Positions 1-6,601 of a DNA stretch of 6,913 nt are shown here, piece by piece. This DNA comes from an uncultured Candidatus Neoarthromitus sp. (GTDB lineage: Bacteria > Bacillota > Clostridia > Clostridiales > Clostridiaceae), in NCBI GenBank assembly GCA_937890765.1, contig CALADQ010000021.1:1-6913 (forward strand), written 5' to 3'. The notes beneath the pieces are model-generated. The model was not told where the DNA came from. It did not search any database and saw nothing but the letters and a program-made list of their open reading frames with translations. Every line of letters starts with the position of its first letter. Positions within the stretch are counted from its first letter, which is position 1. The position numbers were made by a program, and so were the translations under genes.

Positions 1-3000
1 ATCTTTGTCCTCCAAATTGCGCTTTACCACCTAATGGTTGTTGAGTAACTAAAGAATACGGACCTGTTGACCTTGCATGTATTTTATCATCAACCAAATG
101 GGCTAACTTCAAAATGTACATGTATCCAACTGTAACAGGATTATCAAAAGGCTCACCTGTTCTACCATCATACAAAGTTAGCTTACCATTTTTATTAAAT
201 CCTACATCTTCCAAACATTTTTCTATATCTTCCTTGCTAGCTCCATCAAACACAGGCGTAGCTACATGCCAACCTCTAGCACTTGCAGCTAAACCTAAAT
301 GCACTTCAAGTACTTGACCTATATTCATACGACTAGGAACTCCAAGAGGATTTAAACAAATTTGAAGTGGACTTCCATCAGGTAAAAATGGCATATCTTC
401 CTCAGGTAAAACTCTAGATATAACACCTTTATTACCATGACGACCTGCCATCTTGTCACCTACAGAAATTTTTCTCTTCTGAGCTATATAGCATCTCACC
501 AATTGATTAACTCCAGGTGGAAGCTCATCGCCATTTTCTCTTGTAAAAACTTTGACATCTACAATTATTCCTTGCTCTCCATGCGGAACTTTAAGAGAAG
601 TATCCCTAACTTCCCTAGCTTTTTCTCCAAAAATAGCTCTTAAAAGTCTTTCCTCAGCAGTAAGCTCAGTTTCCCCTTTAGGAGTAACCTTTCCAACCAA
701 AATATCTCCCGTTCTAACTTCAGCACCAATTTTTATAATCCCATTAGAATCTAAATCTCTTATTGCATCTTCTCCAACGTTAGGTATATCACGAGTAATT
801 TCCTCAGGTCCTAACTTTGTATCTCTAGAATCGCACTCATATTCCTCAATATGTATGGACGTAAAAACATCATCTCTAACTAATTGCTCAGATATAAGCA
901 TAGCATCTTCATAATTGTATCCTTCCCAAGTTATGAATCCTATTCTTATATTTTTCCCTAAAGCAATTTCTCCTAAATCCGTAGAAGGTCCATCAACTAA
1001 AACAGTTCCTTCATCTACAAAATCACCTTTTTTTACGATAGGTCTCTGATTTATGCAAGTTCCCTGATTCGACCTTTTAAATTTTAAAAGCTTATAAGTC
1101 TCAATTTTATCATCTTCACTTCTTCTAATTTTTATTTCTTGAGCACTTACATAACAAACCTCTCCCTTGCTTCTAGATTTTATTAAAACACCAGAATCTA
1201 TAGCAGCCTTGTATTCTATCCCAGTACCAACAATAGGAGCACTAGCCTTCAAAAGAGGAACAGCTTGACGTTGCATGTTAGAACCCATAAGCGCTCTAGT
1301 AGCATCATCATTTTCCAAAAACGGTATCATAGAAGTAGCAACAGACACAATTTGCCTTGGAGATATGTCTAAATAATCCACCTTATCAGAAGAAACCAAA
1401 AGCATTCCTTCCTTACTTCTAACAACTATTCTAGAATTAACAAATTCTTTATCTTCATTTATTAATTCATTAGATTGAGCTATTAAATACTGGTCTTCTT
1501 CATCAGCAGTCATATAAACTATTTCATCAGTAACTTTCCCAGTAGATTTATCTACTTTCCTATATGGAGTTTCAACAAATCCATAATCATTAACTTTAGC
1601 ATAAGTCGCCAAAGAATTTATAAGTCCAATGTTTGGCCCTTCAGGAGTTTCAATAGGACACATTCTTCCATAGTGAGAATTGTGAACATCTCTAACCTCA
1701 AATCCCGCTCTATCTCTCGACAATCCTCCAGGCCCTAAAGCAGATAACCTTCTTTTATGAGTAAGTTCAGACAAAGGATTCGTTTGATCCATAAATTGAG
1801 ACAACTGAGAACTTCCAAAAAATTCTTTAACAGCAGCAGCAACAGGTCTTATGTTAATAAGATTTTGAGGAGTTATCATTTCAGGCTCAATAGACATCAT
1901 TCTTTCTTTTATATTTCGCTCCATCCTAGTTAAACCAACTCTAAATTGATTTTGTAAAAGTTCTCCCACAGATCTTAATCTTCTATTTCCTAAATGATCA
2001 ATATCATCTCTGTGTCCAATACCATTATTAAGACCCATAATATAACTTATAGTAGAAAATATATCATCAATCGTTATGTACTTAGGAACTAAATCTTGAA
2101 TATTTTTCCTAATTTCATCTTTTATTTCATCTTCAGCAGAACAATTATCCAAAATAGACCTTAAAACAGGATAATAAACCAAATTGTTAATACCCAAATC
2201 ACTTAAATCAAAATCCAAAAAATTATTAATGTCAACCCAATTGTTCCCAACAACTCTAACCCTTTTATCATCAACAACTAAATCAACAGAATTTATTCCT
2301 GAATTTTGTATTTTTTCGCTAATTTCCCTATCAATATAACTTCCCTTTTCGACTAAAATTTCTCCAGTGTTTGGATCAAAAATATCATCAGCAGAAACTT
2401 GATTTAATATTCTTCCGCTTATAGATAATTTTTTATTAAACTTATATCTACCAACTTTTGATAAATCATATTTCTTTGGATCGAAAAAATATTGATCTAT
2501 AAGATTTTTGGCACTTTCAGCTGTTGCAGGTTCTGAAGGTTTAAGCTTATCATATATTTTTATTAAAGCTTGCTCCTGATCTTCAGAATCATCTTTGTTC
2601 AAAGTATTTTGAAGCCTCTCGTCATCGCCAAAATATTTTAAAATTTCATCAGCAGTAGAAATTCCCAAAGCTTTAATCAACCAAGTTATGTACAACTTTT
2701 TTTGTTTATCAATTCTCACATAAAGAACTTCGTTAGAATCAGTTTCATACTCTAACCAAGCACCTCTATTTGGTATAATGCTCGAAGAAAATAATTTCCT
2801 ACCATTTTTATCGACTTCATAATCATAATAAACCCCTGGAGACCTAACAAGCTGACTCACTATTACACGCTCAGCGCCATTTATTATAAAAGTTCCTTGA
2901 GGAGTCATGCGAGGAAGATCACCCATAAAAACTTCTTGCTCTTTCAATTCACCCGTATCCAGATTTTGCAATCTAACCTTAACTTTAAGAGGAGCTGCAT

Positions 3001-3262
3001 AAGTGGCATCTCTTTCTTTGCATTCCTCCATATCATATTTGGTTGAAGCAATATCTAACTTGAAATCAACAAACTCAAGAACATGCTTACCATTAAAACT
3101 TTTAATAGGATTTACATCACTAAAAACTTCAAGTAATCCTTCTTTTAAAAACCATTCGTAAGAATTAAGTTGAACCTCTATGAAGTTTGGCATATCAATA
3201 ACGTCTTTTATTTTACCAAAACTCATTCTAGTTCTTTGACCTGATTTAATAGGATATATCAT
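1..3262 (-). CDS. rpoB: DNA-directed RNA polymerase subunit beta, 3' end outside the window
   Basis: This is the catalytic beta subunit of RNA polymerase, which assembles with alpha, beta' and omega to transcribe all genes. The reading frame is open without a stop from ATG at 3262 to the left edge, giving 1087 residues. Visible landmarks are NGAERVIVSQLVRSPG (128-143), the rifampicin-binding region around SQFMDQTNPLSELTHKRR (from residue 488), EGYNYEDA (780-787) and the active-centre motif GDKMAGRHGNKG (935-946, with Lys937 and Lys945). The rifampicin-region residues Asp492, His502 and Ser507 match E. coli D516, H526 and S531, so the sequence looks wild type and drug-sensitive. The last visible residues are KAQFGGQR. 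By comparison with clostridial RpoB of about 1240 residues, roughly 150 C-terminal residues are missing, and rpoC would be expected next. The start is supported by AAGGAG eight or nine bases upstream. The gene has its own promoter and a long leader. Identification is certain. Confidence 0.99.
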   Translation of the reverse strand, partial: MIYPIKSGQRTRMSFGKIKDVIDMPNFIEVQLNSYEWFLKEGLLEVFSDVNPIKSFNGKHVLEFVDFKLDIASTKYDMEECKERDATYAAPLKVKVRLQNLDTGELKEQEVFMGDLPRMTPQGTFIINGAERVIVSQLVRSPGVYYDYEVDKNGRKLFSSSIIPNRGAWLEYETDSNEVLYVRIDKQKKLYITWLIKALGISTADEILKYFGDDERLQNTLNKDDSEDQEQALIKIYDKLKPSEPATAESAKNLIDQYFFDPKKYDLSKVGRYKFNKKLSISGRILNQVSADDIFDPNTGEILVEKGSYIDREISEKIQNSGINSVDLVVDDKRVRVVGNNWVDINNFLDFDLSDLGINNLVYYPVLRSILDNCSAEDEIKDEIRKNIQDLVPKYITIDDIFSTISYIMGLNNGIGHRDDIDHLGNRRLRSVGELLQNQFRVGLTRMERNIKERMMSIEPEMITPQNLINIRPVAAAVKEFFGSSQLSQFMDQTNPLSELTHKRRLSALGPGGLSRDRAGFEVRDVHNSHYGRMCPIETPEGPNIGLINSLATYAKVNDYGFVETPYRKVDKSTGKVTDEIVYMTADEEDQYLIAQSNELINEDKEFVNSRIVVRSKEGMLLVSSDKVDYLDISPRQIVSVATSMIPFLENDDATRALMGSNMQRQAVPLLKASAPIVGTGIEYKAAIDSGVLIKSRSKGEVCYVSAQEIKIRRSEDDKIETYKLLKFKRSNQGTCINQRPIVKKGDFVDEGTVLVDGPSTDLGEIALGKNIRIGFITWEGYNYEDAMLISEQLVRDDVFTSIHIEEYECDSRDTKLGPEEITRDIPNVGEDAIRDLDSNGIIKIGAEVRTGDILVGKVTPKGETELTAEERLLRAIFGEKAREVRDTSLKVPHGEQGIIVDVKVFTRENGDELPPGVNQLVRCYIAQKRKISVGDKMAGRHGNKGVISRVLPEEDMPFLPDGSPLQICLNPLGVPSRMNIGQVLEVHLGLAASARGWHVATPVFDGASKEDIEKCLEDVGFNKNGKLTLYDGRTGEPFDNPVTVGYMYILKLAHLVDDKIHARSTGPYSLVTQQPLGGKAQFGGQR

Positions 3263-3446
3263 GAATTTCACTCCTTATTTTTAAGTAAAATCATGTAAAT
3301 TTATTTTAAACTTTTACAAAATAATAAATTTATATAAAACTAAAATACTTAATTTTTAAACATTCTTTTTTGAACACATACTAATTTTAAGATAAATTTA
3401 CAATAAAAAACAATAAACAAAATATAAAACACAAATTTATATACAT
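3263..3446 (-). other. Long AT-rich rpoB 5' leader
   Basis: This stretch lies between the predicted transcription start near 3446 and the rpoB ATG. It is almost pure A/T, with many T runs on the coding strand, and ends in the rpoB Shine-Dalgarno sequence AAGGAG at about 3271-3276. I see no strong GC-containing hairpin, terminator or recognisable riboswitch in it. A 19-codon ATG frame (3387-3446) begins at the predicted first transcribed base but has no ribosome binding site, and I regard it as chance. B. subtilis has the methyltransferase gene ybxB (rsmC-like) between rplL and rpoB; no such gene is present here. Any leader function, such as polymerase pausing with NusG, is conjecture. Confidence 0.55.
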
Positions 3447-3452
3447 TCTAAA

Positions 3453-3481
3453 ATATTATCATATATAAAAAAGTTAGTCAA
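3453..3481 (-). promoter_or_regulatory. Predicted sigma-A promoter for rpoB
   Basis: On the minus strand there is a -35 box TTGACT (3476-3481), a spacer of exactly 17 bases and a -10 box TAATAT (3453-3458). The -10 is preceded by TG one base upstream (3460-3461), which makes it an extended -10. Transcription should begin near 3446, leaving a leader of about 184 bases. It lies directly downstream of the rplL terminator hairpin, so it can drive rpoB independently of the ribosomal protein genes. AT-rich DNA throws up chance -10 boxes, but the -35 match, optimal spacing, TG element and position together make this a strong call. Confidence 0.8.
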
Positions 3482-3509
3482 CAATTGAAATCTACACCAA
3501 CAAATTTTC

Positions 3510-3545
3510 AAAATAAAAAAGATGTTATAAAGGAATAACATCTTT
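3510..3545 (-). terminator. Intrinsic terminator or attenuator after rplL
   Basis: The 11-base arms at 3535-3545 and 3518-3528 are perfectly complementary (AAAGATGTTAT with ATAACATCTTT) around a six-base loop. On the minus strand the hairpin is followed by TTTATTTTG. It begins 25 bases after the rplL stop. The stem has only two G-C pairs, so termination may be partial, letting some transcripts read through to rpoB. An attenuator between rplL and rpoB is known in E. coli; the analogy is functional and not based on sequence. Confidence 0.8.
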
Positions 3546-3570
3546 ACACTCTTAAAAATTTCAATTTTTA

Positions 3571-3936
3571 TTATTTCAATTCAACAGTTGCCCCAACCTC
3601 AGCAAGTTGTGCTTTAATTTTTTCAGCCTCGTCTTTAGCAACACCCTCTTTTAAAGTTTTAGGTGCGCTATCAACTATTTCTTTAGCTTCTTTTAATCCA
3701 AGCCCGCAAACTTCTTTTACAACCTTAACAACTTTTAATTTTTCAGAACCAGCACTAGCAAGAACTACATCAAATTCAGTTTTTTCTTCTGCAGCTCCGG
3801 CAGCTCCACCAGCTCCAACAACAGCAACAGGAGCAACAGCACTAACTCCAAATTCCTCTTCACACATTTTAACTAATTCATTCAACTCTAAAACGCTCAT
3901 ATTTTTTATAGCTTCAAGTATCTGTTCTTTATTCAT
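3571..3936 (-). CDS. rplL: Ribosomal protein L7/L12 (bL12)
   Basis: This is the multi-copy stalk protein of the large subunit, which recruits and activates the translational GTPases EF-Tu, EF-G, IF2 and RF3. The 121 residues show the usual three parts. The N-terminal dimerisation helices span about residues 1-32 and include SVLELNELVK. A flexible Ala/Gly/Val hinge follows (about 33-50, with GAGGAAGAAEE), and then the globular C-terminal domain starting EKTEFDVVL, with the factor-binding helix around GLGLKEAKEIVD. The end, GATVELK, is typical of the family. A Cys stands before GLGLKEAK where many relatives have Thr. AAGGAGG lies nine bases before the ATG. The gene sits 34 bases after rplJ, whose C-terminal helix anchors L12 dimers, and is followed by a terminator. 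Family length is normal. Confidence 0.99.
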   Translation of the reverse strand: MNKEQILEAIKNMSVLELNELVKMCEEEFGVSAVAPVAVVGAGGAAGAAEEKTEFDVVLASAGSEKLKVVKVVKEVCGLGLKEAKEIVDSAPKTLKEGVAKDEAEKIKAQLAEVGATVELK

Positions 3937-3970
3937 ATGTATAATCCTCCTTAAATTTAAAAATTATTTA

Positions 3971-4471
3971 TTAAGCCTCACCAGACTCTTTAGACTCTTT
4001 AACAGCATTAACCACATAAACAAAATTTGAAAGCGGCGCCTTTATACTTCCAAGCAACTTCGCAATAAGAATTTCCTTAGAAGGTATTTTCGCAAGCTTT
4101 TGAATTTTTTCACTATCATAAAATTCTTTTTCAACTATTCCAGCCTTTAAAGATATTTTCCCAAACTTTTCTGAAAAATCATTTAAAACTTTAGCCGGAG
4201 CTATTATATCATCATAACCAAAAGCTATTGAAGTAGCTCCTTCCAAATAATCAATTATGAAATCATATCCCATTTCTTGAGCGACAATTTTAACTAACCT
4301 ATTTTTATAAACTTTATATTCAACACCTACTTCTCTCATTTGTCGCCTTAACTGTGTATCTTGTTCAACATTTATACCTTGATAATCAGCTAAAACTATA
4401 CAATTAGATCTTTCAAATTTAGATTTTATTTCTTTAACCTTTTCAATTTTAGCCATCATGTTCTTAGTCAT
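3971..4471 (-). CDS. rplJ: Ribosomal protein L10 (uL10)
   Basis: L10 binds 23S rRNA at the GTPase-associated centre next to L11 and carries L7/L12 dimers on its C-terminal helix. The 166-residue product has the N-terminal rRNA-binding domain (conserved IVLADYQGINVEQ, then LRRQMREVGVEYKVYKNRL) and a C-terminal helix around SNFVYVVNAVKES. I chose ATG at 4471, which follows the strong site GGGGAGG (4480-4486) by eight bases and gives MTKN as the N-terminus. The GTG at 4478-4480 would give a longer frame but is partly inside the Shine-Dalgarno sequence, so it cannot be the start served by that site. ATGs at 4459 and 4456 are too far from it. The gene is preceded by a structured leader that probably mediates feedback by L10 or the L10-L12 complex, and is followed by rplL. 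Confidence 0.98.
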   Translation of the reverse strand: MTKNMMAKIEKVKEIKSKFERSNCIVLADYQGINVEQDTQLRRQMREVGVEYKVYKNRLVKIVAQEMGYDFIIDYLEGATSIAFGYDDIIAPAKVLNDFSEKFGKISLKAGIVEKEFYDSEKIQKLAKIPSKEILIAKLLGSIKAPLSNFVYVVNAVKESKESGEA

Positions 4472-4479
4472 TAGCCACA

Positions 4480-4486
4480 CCTCCCC
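4480..4486 (-). promoter_or_regulatory. rplJ ribosome binding site deciding the start
   Basis: GGGGAGG on the minus strand is followed immediately by TG. This creates an in-frame GTG overlapping the site, which automatic callers could take as the start. The ATG at 4471 has eight-base spacing and is the sensible start. Confidence 0.85.
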
Positions 4487-4633
4487 ACAAAAAATAAAAT
4501 CCCTCTTAATTCTTAAAGAGAAACCTAAAATAAAAACGAATATACTATATATTCAATAAATAAATTAAATGTTTCTCCTAAATAGGCGATTCAAATCGTT
4601 ACCTAAATTAACTTTAGACCTATTATCTCCGGA
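4487..4633 (-). promoter_or_regulatory. L10-type ribosomal protein leader with antiterminator/terminator switch
   Basis: The 153-base rplA-rplJ gap contains a compact three-way junction. P1 is AATAGG/CCTATT (4619-4624 with 4581-4586). P2 is CTAAA/TTTAG (4613-4617 with 4603-4607). P3 is CGAT/ATCG (4595-4598 with 4587-4590). Outside P1, TCC (4631-4633) can pair with GGA (4576-4578) across an asymmetric purine-rich internal loop, as in a kink-turn. Downstream, AGGAGAAAC (4571-4579) pairs with GTTTCTCTT (4516-4524), with one G-U, enclosing a small hairpin at 4538-4554. This pairing uses the left arm of the terminator at 4503-4520, so the two folds exclude each other. The layout fits the Firmicute L10 leader family, in which L10 (with L12) represses its own operon. 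The pairings are seen in the sequence; the family assignment and the direction of regulation are inferred. Confidence 0.75.
4489..4520 (-). terminator. Regulated terminator in the rplJ leader
   Basis: The arms CTCTT (4516-4520) and AAGAG (4503-4507) form the base of a hairpin. It is extendable by AA/TT pairs around one bulged T and is followed by GGG and the T-rich tract ATTTTATTTTTT (4489-4500). It ends only three bases before the rplJ Shine-Dalgarno site. The antiterminator pairing of the leader competes for its left arm. Confidence 0.7.
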
Positions 4634-5320
4634 TTAATCTAACTTAGTTGTATTTATTTTTACGCCTGGCCCCATGGTACTACAAACAGATATACTTCTT
4701 AAATACTGCCCCTTCGCCGAAACAGGTTTAGATTTAATTATAGCACCTATAACCGCATTAAAATTTTCCATAAGAGAAGCAACTCCAAAAGACTTTTTAC
4801 CTATCGCAACATGTACTATAGCAGTTTTATCAATTCTATACTCTACCTTACCTGACTTTATCTCAGAAATAGCCTTAGATAAATCTGTTGTAACGGTTCC
4901 AGATTTTGGATTAGGCATCAAACCTTTAGGTCCTAGAATTTTACCAATTTTCCCAACTATCCCCATCATATCAGGCGTAGCAACAACCACATCAAAATCA
5001 AACCAATTATGATTTTGTATTTTAGAAACTAAATCTTCATCACCAACATAATCAGCACCGGCAACTGTAGCCTCCCTAGCTTTATCACCCTTTGCAAAAA
5101 CCAAAATCCTAACAACTTTACCCGTACCATTTGGTAATAAAACAGTACCTCTTATTTGTTGATCAGCATGTCTTGGATCTACCCCTAACTTAACATGAAG
5201 TTCAACAGTTTCATCAAAATTAGCCTTAGATGTCCTTATAACAAGATCAAAAGCTTCACTTGGAGTATAAACTGCATCCTTAGCTATTAACTTGCAACTT
5301 TCAACATACTTCTTTCCCAA
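4634..5320 (-). CDS. rplA: Ribosomal protein L1 (uL1)
   Basis: L1 forms the mobile L1 stalk at the E site of the large subunit and helps release deacylated tRNA; in many bacteria it also represses translation of its own mRNA. The product has 228 residues, the normal family length. It begins GKKYVESCKL and carries the L1 signature in domain II around GIVGKIGKILGPKGLMPNPK, with the C-terminal TMGPGVKIN element near the end. I place the start at TTG 5318-5320, eight bases after AAGGAGG (5329-5335), because this gives the family-typical MGKKY N-terminus. An upstream in-frame GTG (5327-5329) overlaps the Shine-Dalgarno site and would add three atypical residues. The gene lies 23 bases after rplK, its usual partner, and the rplJ leader starts right after its stop. 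Confidence 0.98.
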   Translation of the reverse strand: MGKKYVESCKLIAKDAVYTPSEAFDLVIRTSKANFDETVELHVKLGVDPRHADQQIRGTVLLPNGTGKVVRILVFAKGDKAREATVAGADYVGDEDLVSKIQNHNWFDFDVVVATPDMMGIVGKIGKILGPKGLMPNPKSGTVTTDLSKAISEIKSGKVEYRIDKTAIVHVAIGKKSFGVASLMENFNAVIGAIIKSKPVSAKGQYLRSISVCSTMGPGVKINTTKLD

Positions 5321-5328
5321 TAAAAACA

Positions 5329-5335
5329 CCTCCTT
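5329..5335 (-). promoter_or_regulatory. rplA ribosome binding site deciding a TTG start
   Basis: AAGGAGG on the minus strand overlaps an in-frame GTG at 5327-5329. The properly spaced start is TTG at 5320, eight bases downstream. Confidence 0.85.
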
Positions 5336-5343
5336 ATAAAAAT

Positions 5344-5769
5344 CTAATTCTCAACTTCTATCCCCATACTTCTTGCGGTTCCTAAAATCATACTTATAGC
5401 TGTTTCAATGCTAGCTGCATTTAAATCCGGCATCTTAAGTTCAGCTATTTCTCTAATTTTATCCATCCCTATCTTTCCAACCTTATTTTTATTAGGCTCG
5501 GGAGAACCTTTTTCAATTCCCAAAGCCTTAGTTATCAAAACTGCAGCTGGTGGAGTCTTCATAATAAAACTAAAAGACTTATCTTGATAAACAGAAATTA
5601 CAACAGGTATTATTAATCCTGCCTTATCAGAAGTTTTAGCATTAAATTCTTTACAAAAAGCCATTATGTTAACACCATGAAAACCTAAAGCAGGTCCAAC
5701 TGGCGGTGCTGGTGTTGCTTTACCTGCAAGTAATTGCAATTTTATTACACCTACTATTTTTTTAGCCAT
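5344..5769 (-). CDS. rplK: Ribosomal protein L11 (uL11)
   Basis: L11 binds the GTPase-associated region of 23S rRNA with L10 and, in many bacteria, is needed for RelA-type stringent activation and thiopeptide sensitivity. The 141 residues are the standard length. The N-terminal domain shows the proline-rich PAPPVGPALG segment (20-29), whose prolines line the thiostrepton site in known L11 proteins. The C-terminal rRNA-binding domain covers about residues 75-141 and includes DLNAASIETAISMILGTARSMGI. Residue 30 is Phe (ALGFHGVN), where E. coli, B. subtilis and Thermotoga, from memory, have Gln. The ATG follows AAGGAGG with normal spacing. It is placed between nusG (31-base gap) and rplA, the common order. 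Stop codon is TAG. Confidence 0.99.
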   Translation of the reverse strand: MAKKIVGVIKLQLLAGKATPAPPVGPALGFHGVNIMAFCKEFNAKTSDKAGLIIPVVISVYQDKSFSFIMKTPPAAVLITKALGIEKGSPEPNKNKVGKIGMDKIREIAELKMPDLNAASIETAISMILGTARSMGIEVEN

Positions 5770-5800
5770 AGCTTTACCCTCCTTACAAAATCAAATGGAA

Positions 5801-6328
5801 CTAATTTACGCGCGAAATCTGGGAAAAATTCATATCTACAACACTCTCTCCCATCATATTCACAACACCTTTAATCCTCTTCTTTTCTAAATTTATTTCT
5901 TTTATAACCGCATACTGACCTTTTAAAGCTCCAAACTTTATTTTAACAACATCTCCTACACTATAGTTCGAGTCATCATTTACAACTTCCCCTATTCCCA
6001 TAAAATTTATCTCTTCTTCACTCAAAGGTACCGCCTCTTTACCCGTAGGGCCGACAAAACCAGTAACACCTCTAATATTTCTAACTCTAAACCACATTTC
6101 ATCACTCATAACCATGTTAACAAAAACATATCCAGGATAAATTTTTCGAGACACCTTTTTAATTTTATCTCCACTTTCTTCAACAACGTCCTCTGTAGGA
6201 ATAATTATTTTCAGAATGCTGTTTTGCAATCCATTGCTTTCAACTAATTTTTCTAAACTATTTTTTACCTTATTCTCATATCCAGAATAAGTATGAAGGA
6301 CATACCAACTTGACAATACGGACCCCAT
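5801..6328 (-). CDS. nusG: Transcription termination/antitermination factor NusG
   Basis: NusG binds the clamp of RNA polymerase across the DNA cleft and modulates elongation, pausing and coupling to the ribosome. The 175-residue product has an N-terminal NGN domain (about 7-100, with WYVLHTYSGYENKV, the RKIYPGYVFV strand and RNIRGVTGFVG). An acidic linker follows, then a C-terminal KOW domain (about 123-173, with VGDVVKIKFGALKGQYAVI and ending FSQISRV). The ATG at 6328 is ten bases after AAGGAGG. Adjacent secE is the usual partner upstream. In Bacillus, NusG promotes pausing at T-rich non-template DNA; whether it acts on the T-rich rpoB leader here is speculation. No domain is missing. Confidence 0.98.
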   Translation of the reverse strand: MGSVLSSWYVLHTYSGYENKVKNSLEKLVESNGLQNSILKIIIPTEDVVEESGDKIKKVSRKIYPGYVFVNMVMSDEMWFRVRNIRGVTGFVGPTGKEAVPLSEEEINFMGIGEVVNDDSNYSVGDVVKIKFGALKGQYAVIKEINLEKKRIKGVVNMMGESVVDMNFSQISRVN

Positions 6329-6368
6329 TTTGTACTATCCTCCTTCAACAAACAATATCATTTGCAAA

Positions 6369-6578
6369 TTACTTAAAAAGTAAATCAAATACTCTCTTCA
6401 ACAATAAATCCAAAATACCTATATATAAAATATATATAGCTACAAAAACTAAAACAACAAAACTAGTATTCTTAAACTCTTTGCCTTTTGGCCACGTGAT
6501 ATGAGCAAACTCTCTGACAACTTCTGAAATTAAACTTGATTTTTTTTCTGCTTTTACCCTTCTATTATTACTAGCCAA
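6369..6578 (-). CDS. secE: Preprotein translocase subunit SecE
   Basis: SecE clamps the two halves of SecY in the SecYEG protein-export channel of the cytoplasmic membrane. The 69-residue single-span form is typical of Gram-positive bacteria. It has a basic N-terminus (NNRRVKAEKK), an amphipathic segment with the conserved EFAHITWPKGKE motif (about 23-34), one membrane helix (about 38-57, FVVLVFVAIYILYIG) and a short tail, RVFDLLFK. I chose TTG at 6576-6578, eight bases after the AAGGGG site. The in-frame GTG at 6585-6587 overlaps that site and would add only MFS. The gene lies 24 bases after rpmG and 40 bases before nusG, the conserved order. Confidence 0.96.
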   Translation of the reverse strand: MASNNRRVKAEKKSSLISEVVREFAHITWPKGKEFKNTSFVVLVFVAIYILYIGILDLLLKRVFDLLFK

Positions 6579-6586
6579 AGAAAACA

Positions 6587-6592
6587 CCCCTT
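6587..6592 (-). promoter_or_regulatory. secE ribosome binding site deciding a TTG start
   Basis: AAGGGG is followed by TG, making an in-frame GTG that overlaps the site. The TTG at 6578 has eight-base spacing. This site is slightly weaker than the AGGAGG-type sites of the neighbours. Confidence 0.75.
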
Positions 6593-6601
6593 ATATTAAA
6601 C

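Noticed and set aside
114..914. Plus-strand open frames at 114-317, 437-643 and 552-914.
   Set aside because: They lie opposite the intact rpoB frame, resemble no known protein and lack convincing ribosome binding sites; they are antisense shadows.
1742..1801. Possible rifampicin-resistance mutation in the RpoB drug-binding region.
   Set aside because: The residues equivalent to E. coli D516, H526 and S531 are Asp, His and Ser, and the surrounding motif is wild type.
3387..3446. A 19-codon ATG frame at the start of the rpoB leader on the minus strand, encoding a hydrophobic peptide.
   Set aside because: It has no ribosome binding site, consists of AT-rich codons expected by chance, and its ATG merely coincides with the predicted first transcribed base. 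A leaderless peptide cannot be excluded but is not supported.
3263..3446. Riboswitch or structured RNA in the rpoB leader.
   Set aside because: Only short A/T pairings can be drawn, with no GC-containing helices or known motif; such pairings arise by chance in this base composition.
3263..3570. Possible missing or degraded gene between rplL and rpoB, as B. subtilis has ybxB there.
   Set aside because: No remnant reading frame or conserved motif is visible on either strand, and direct rplL-rpoB adjacency is normal in many clostridia.
4674..5012. Plus-strand 112-codon frame opposite rplA.
   Set aside because: It is antisense to the strongly conserved L1 coding sequence and has no recognisable domain or upstream signals.
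6310..6504. Plus-strand 64-codon frame opposite the nusG start and secE.
   Set aside because: It is antisense to two well-supported genes and shows no family resemblance.
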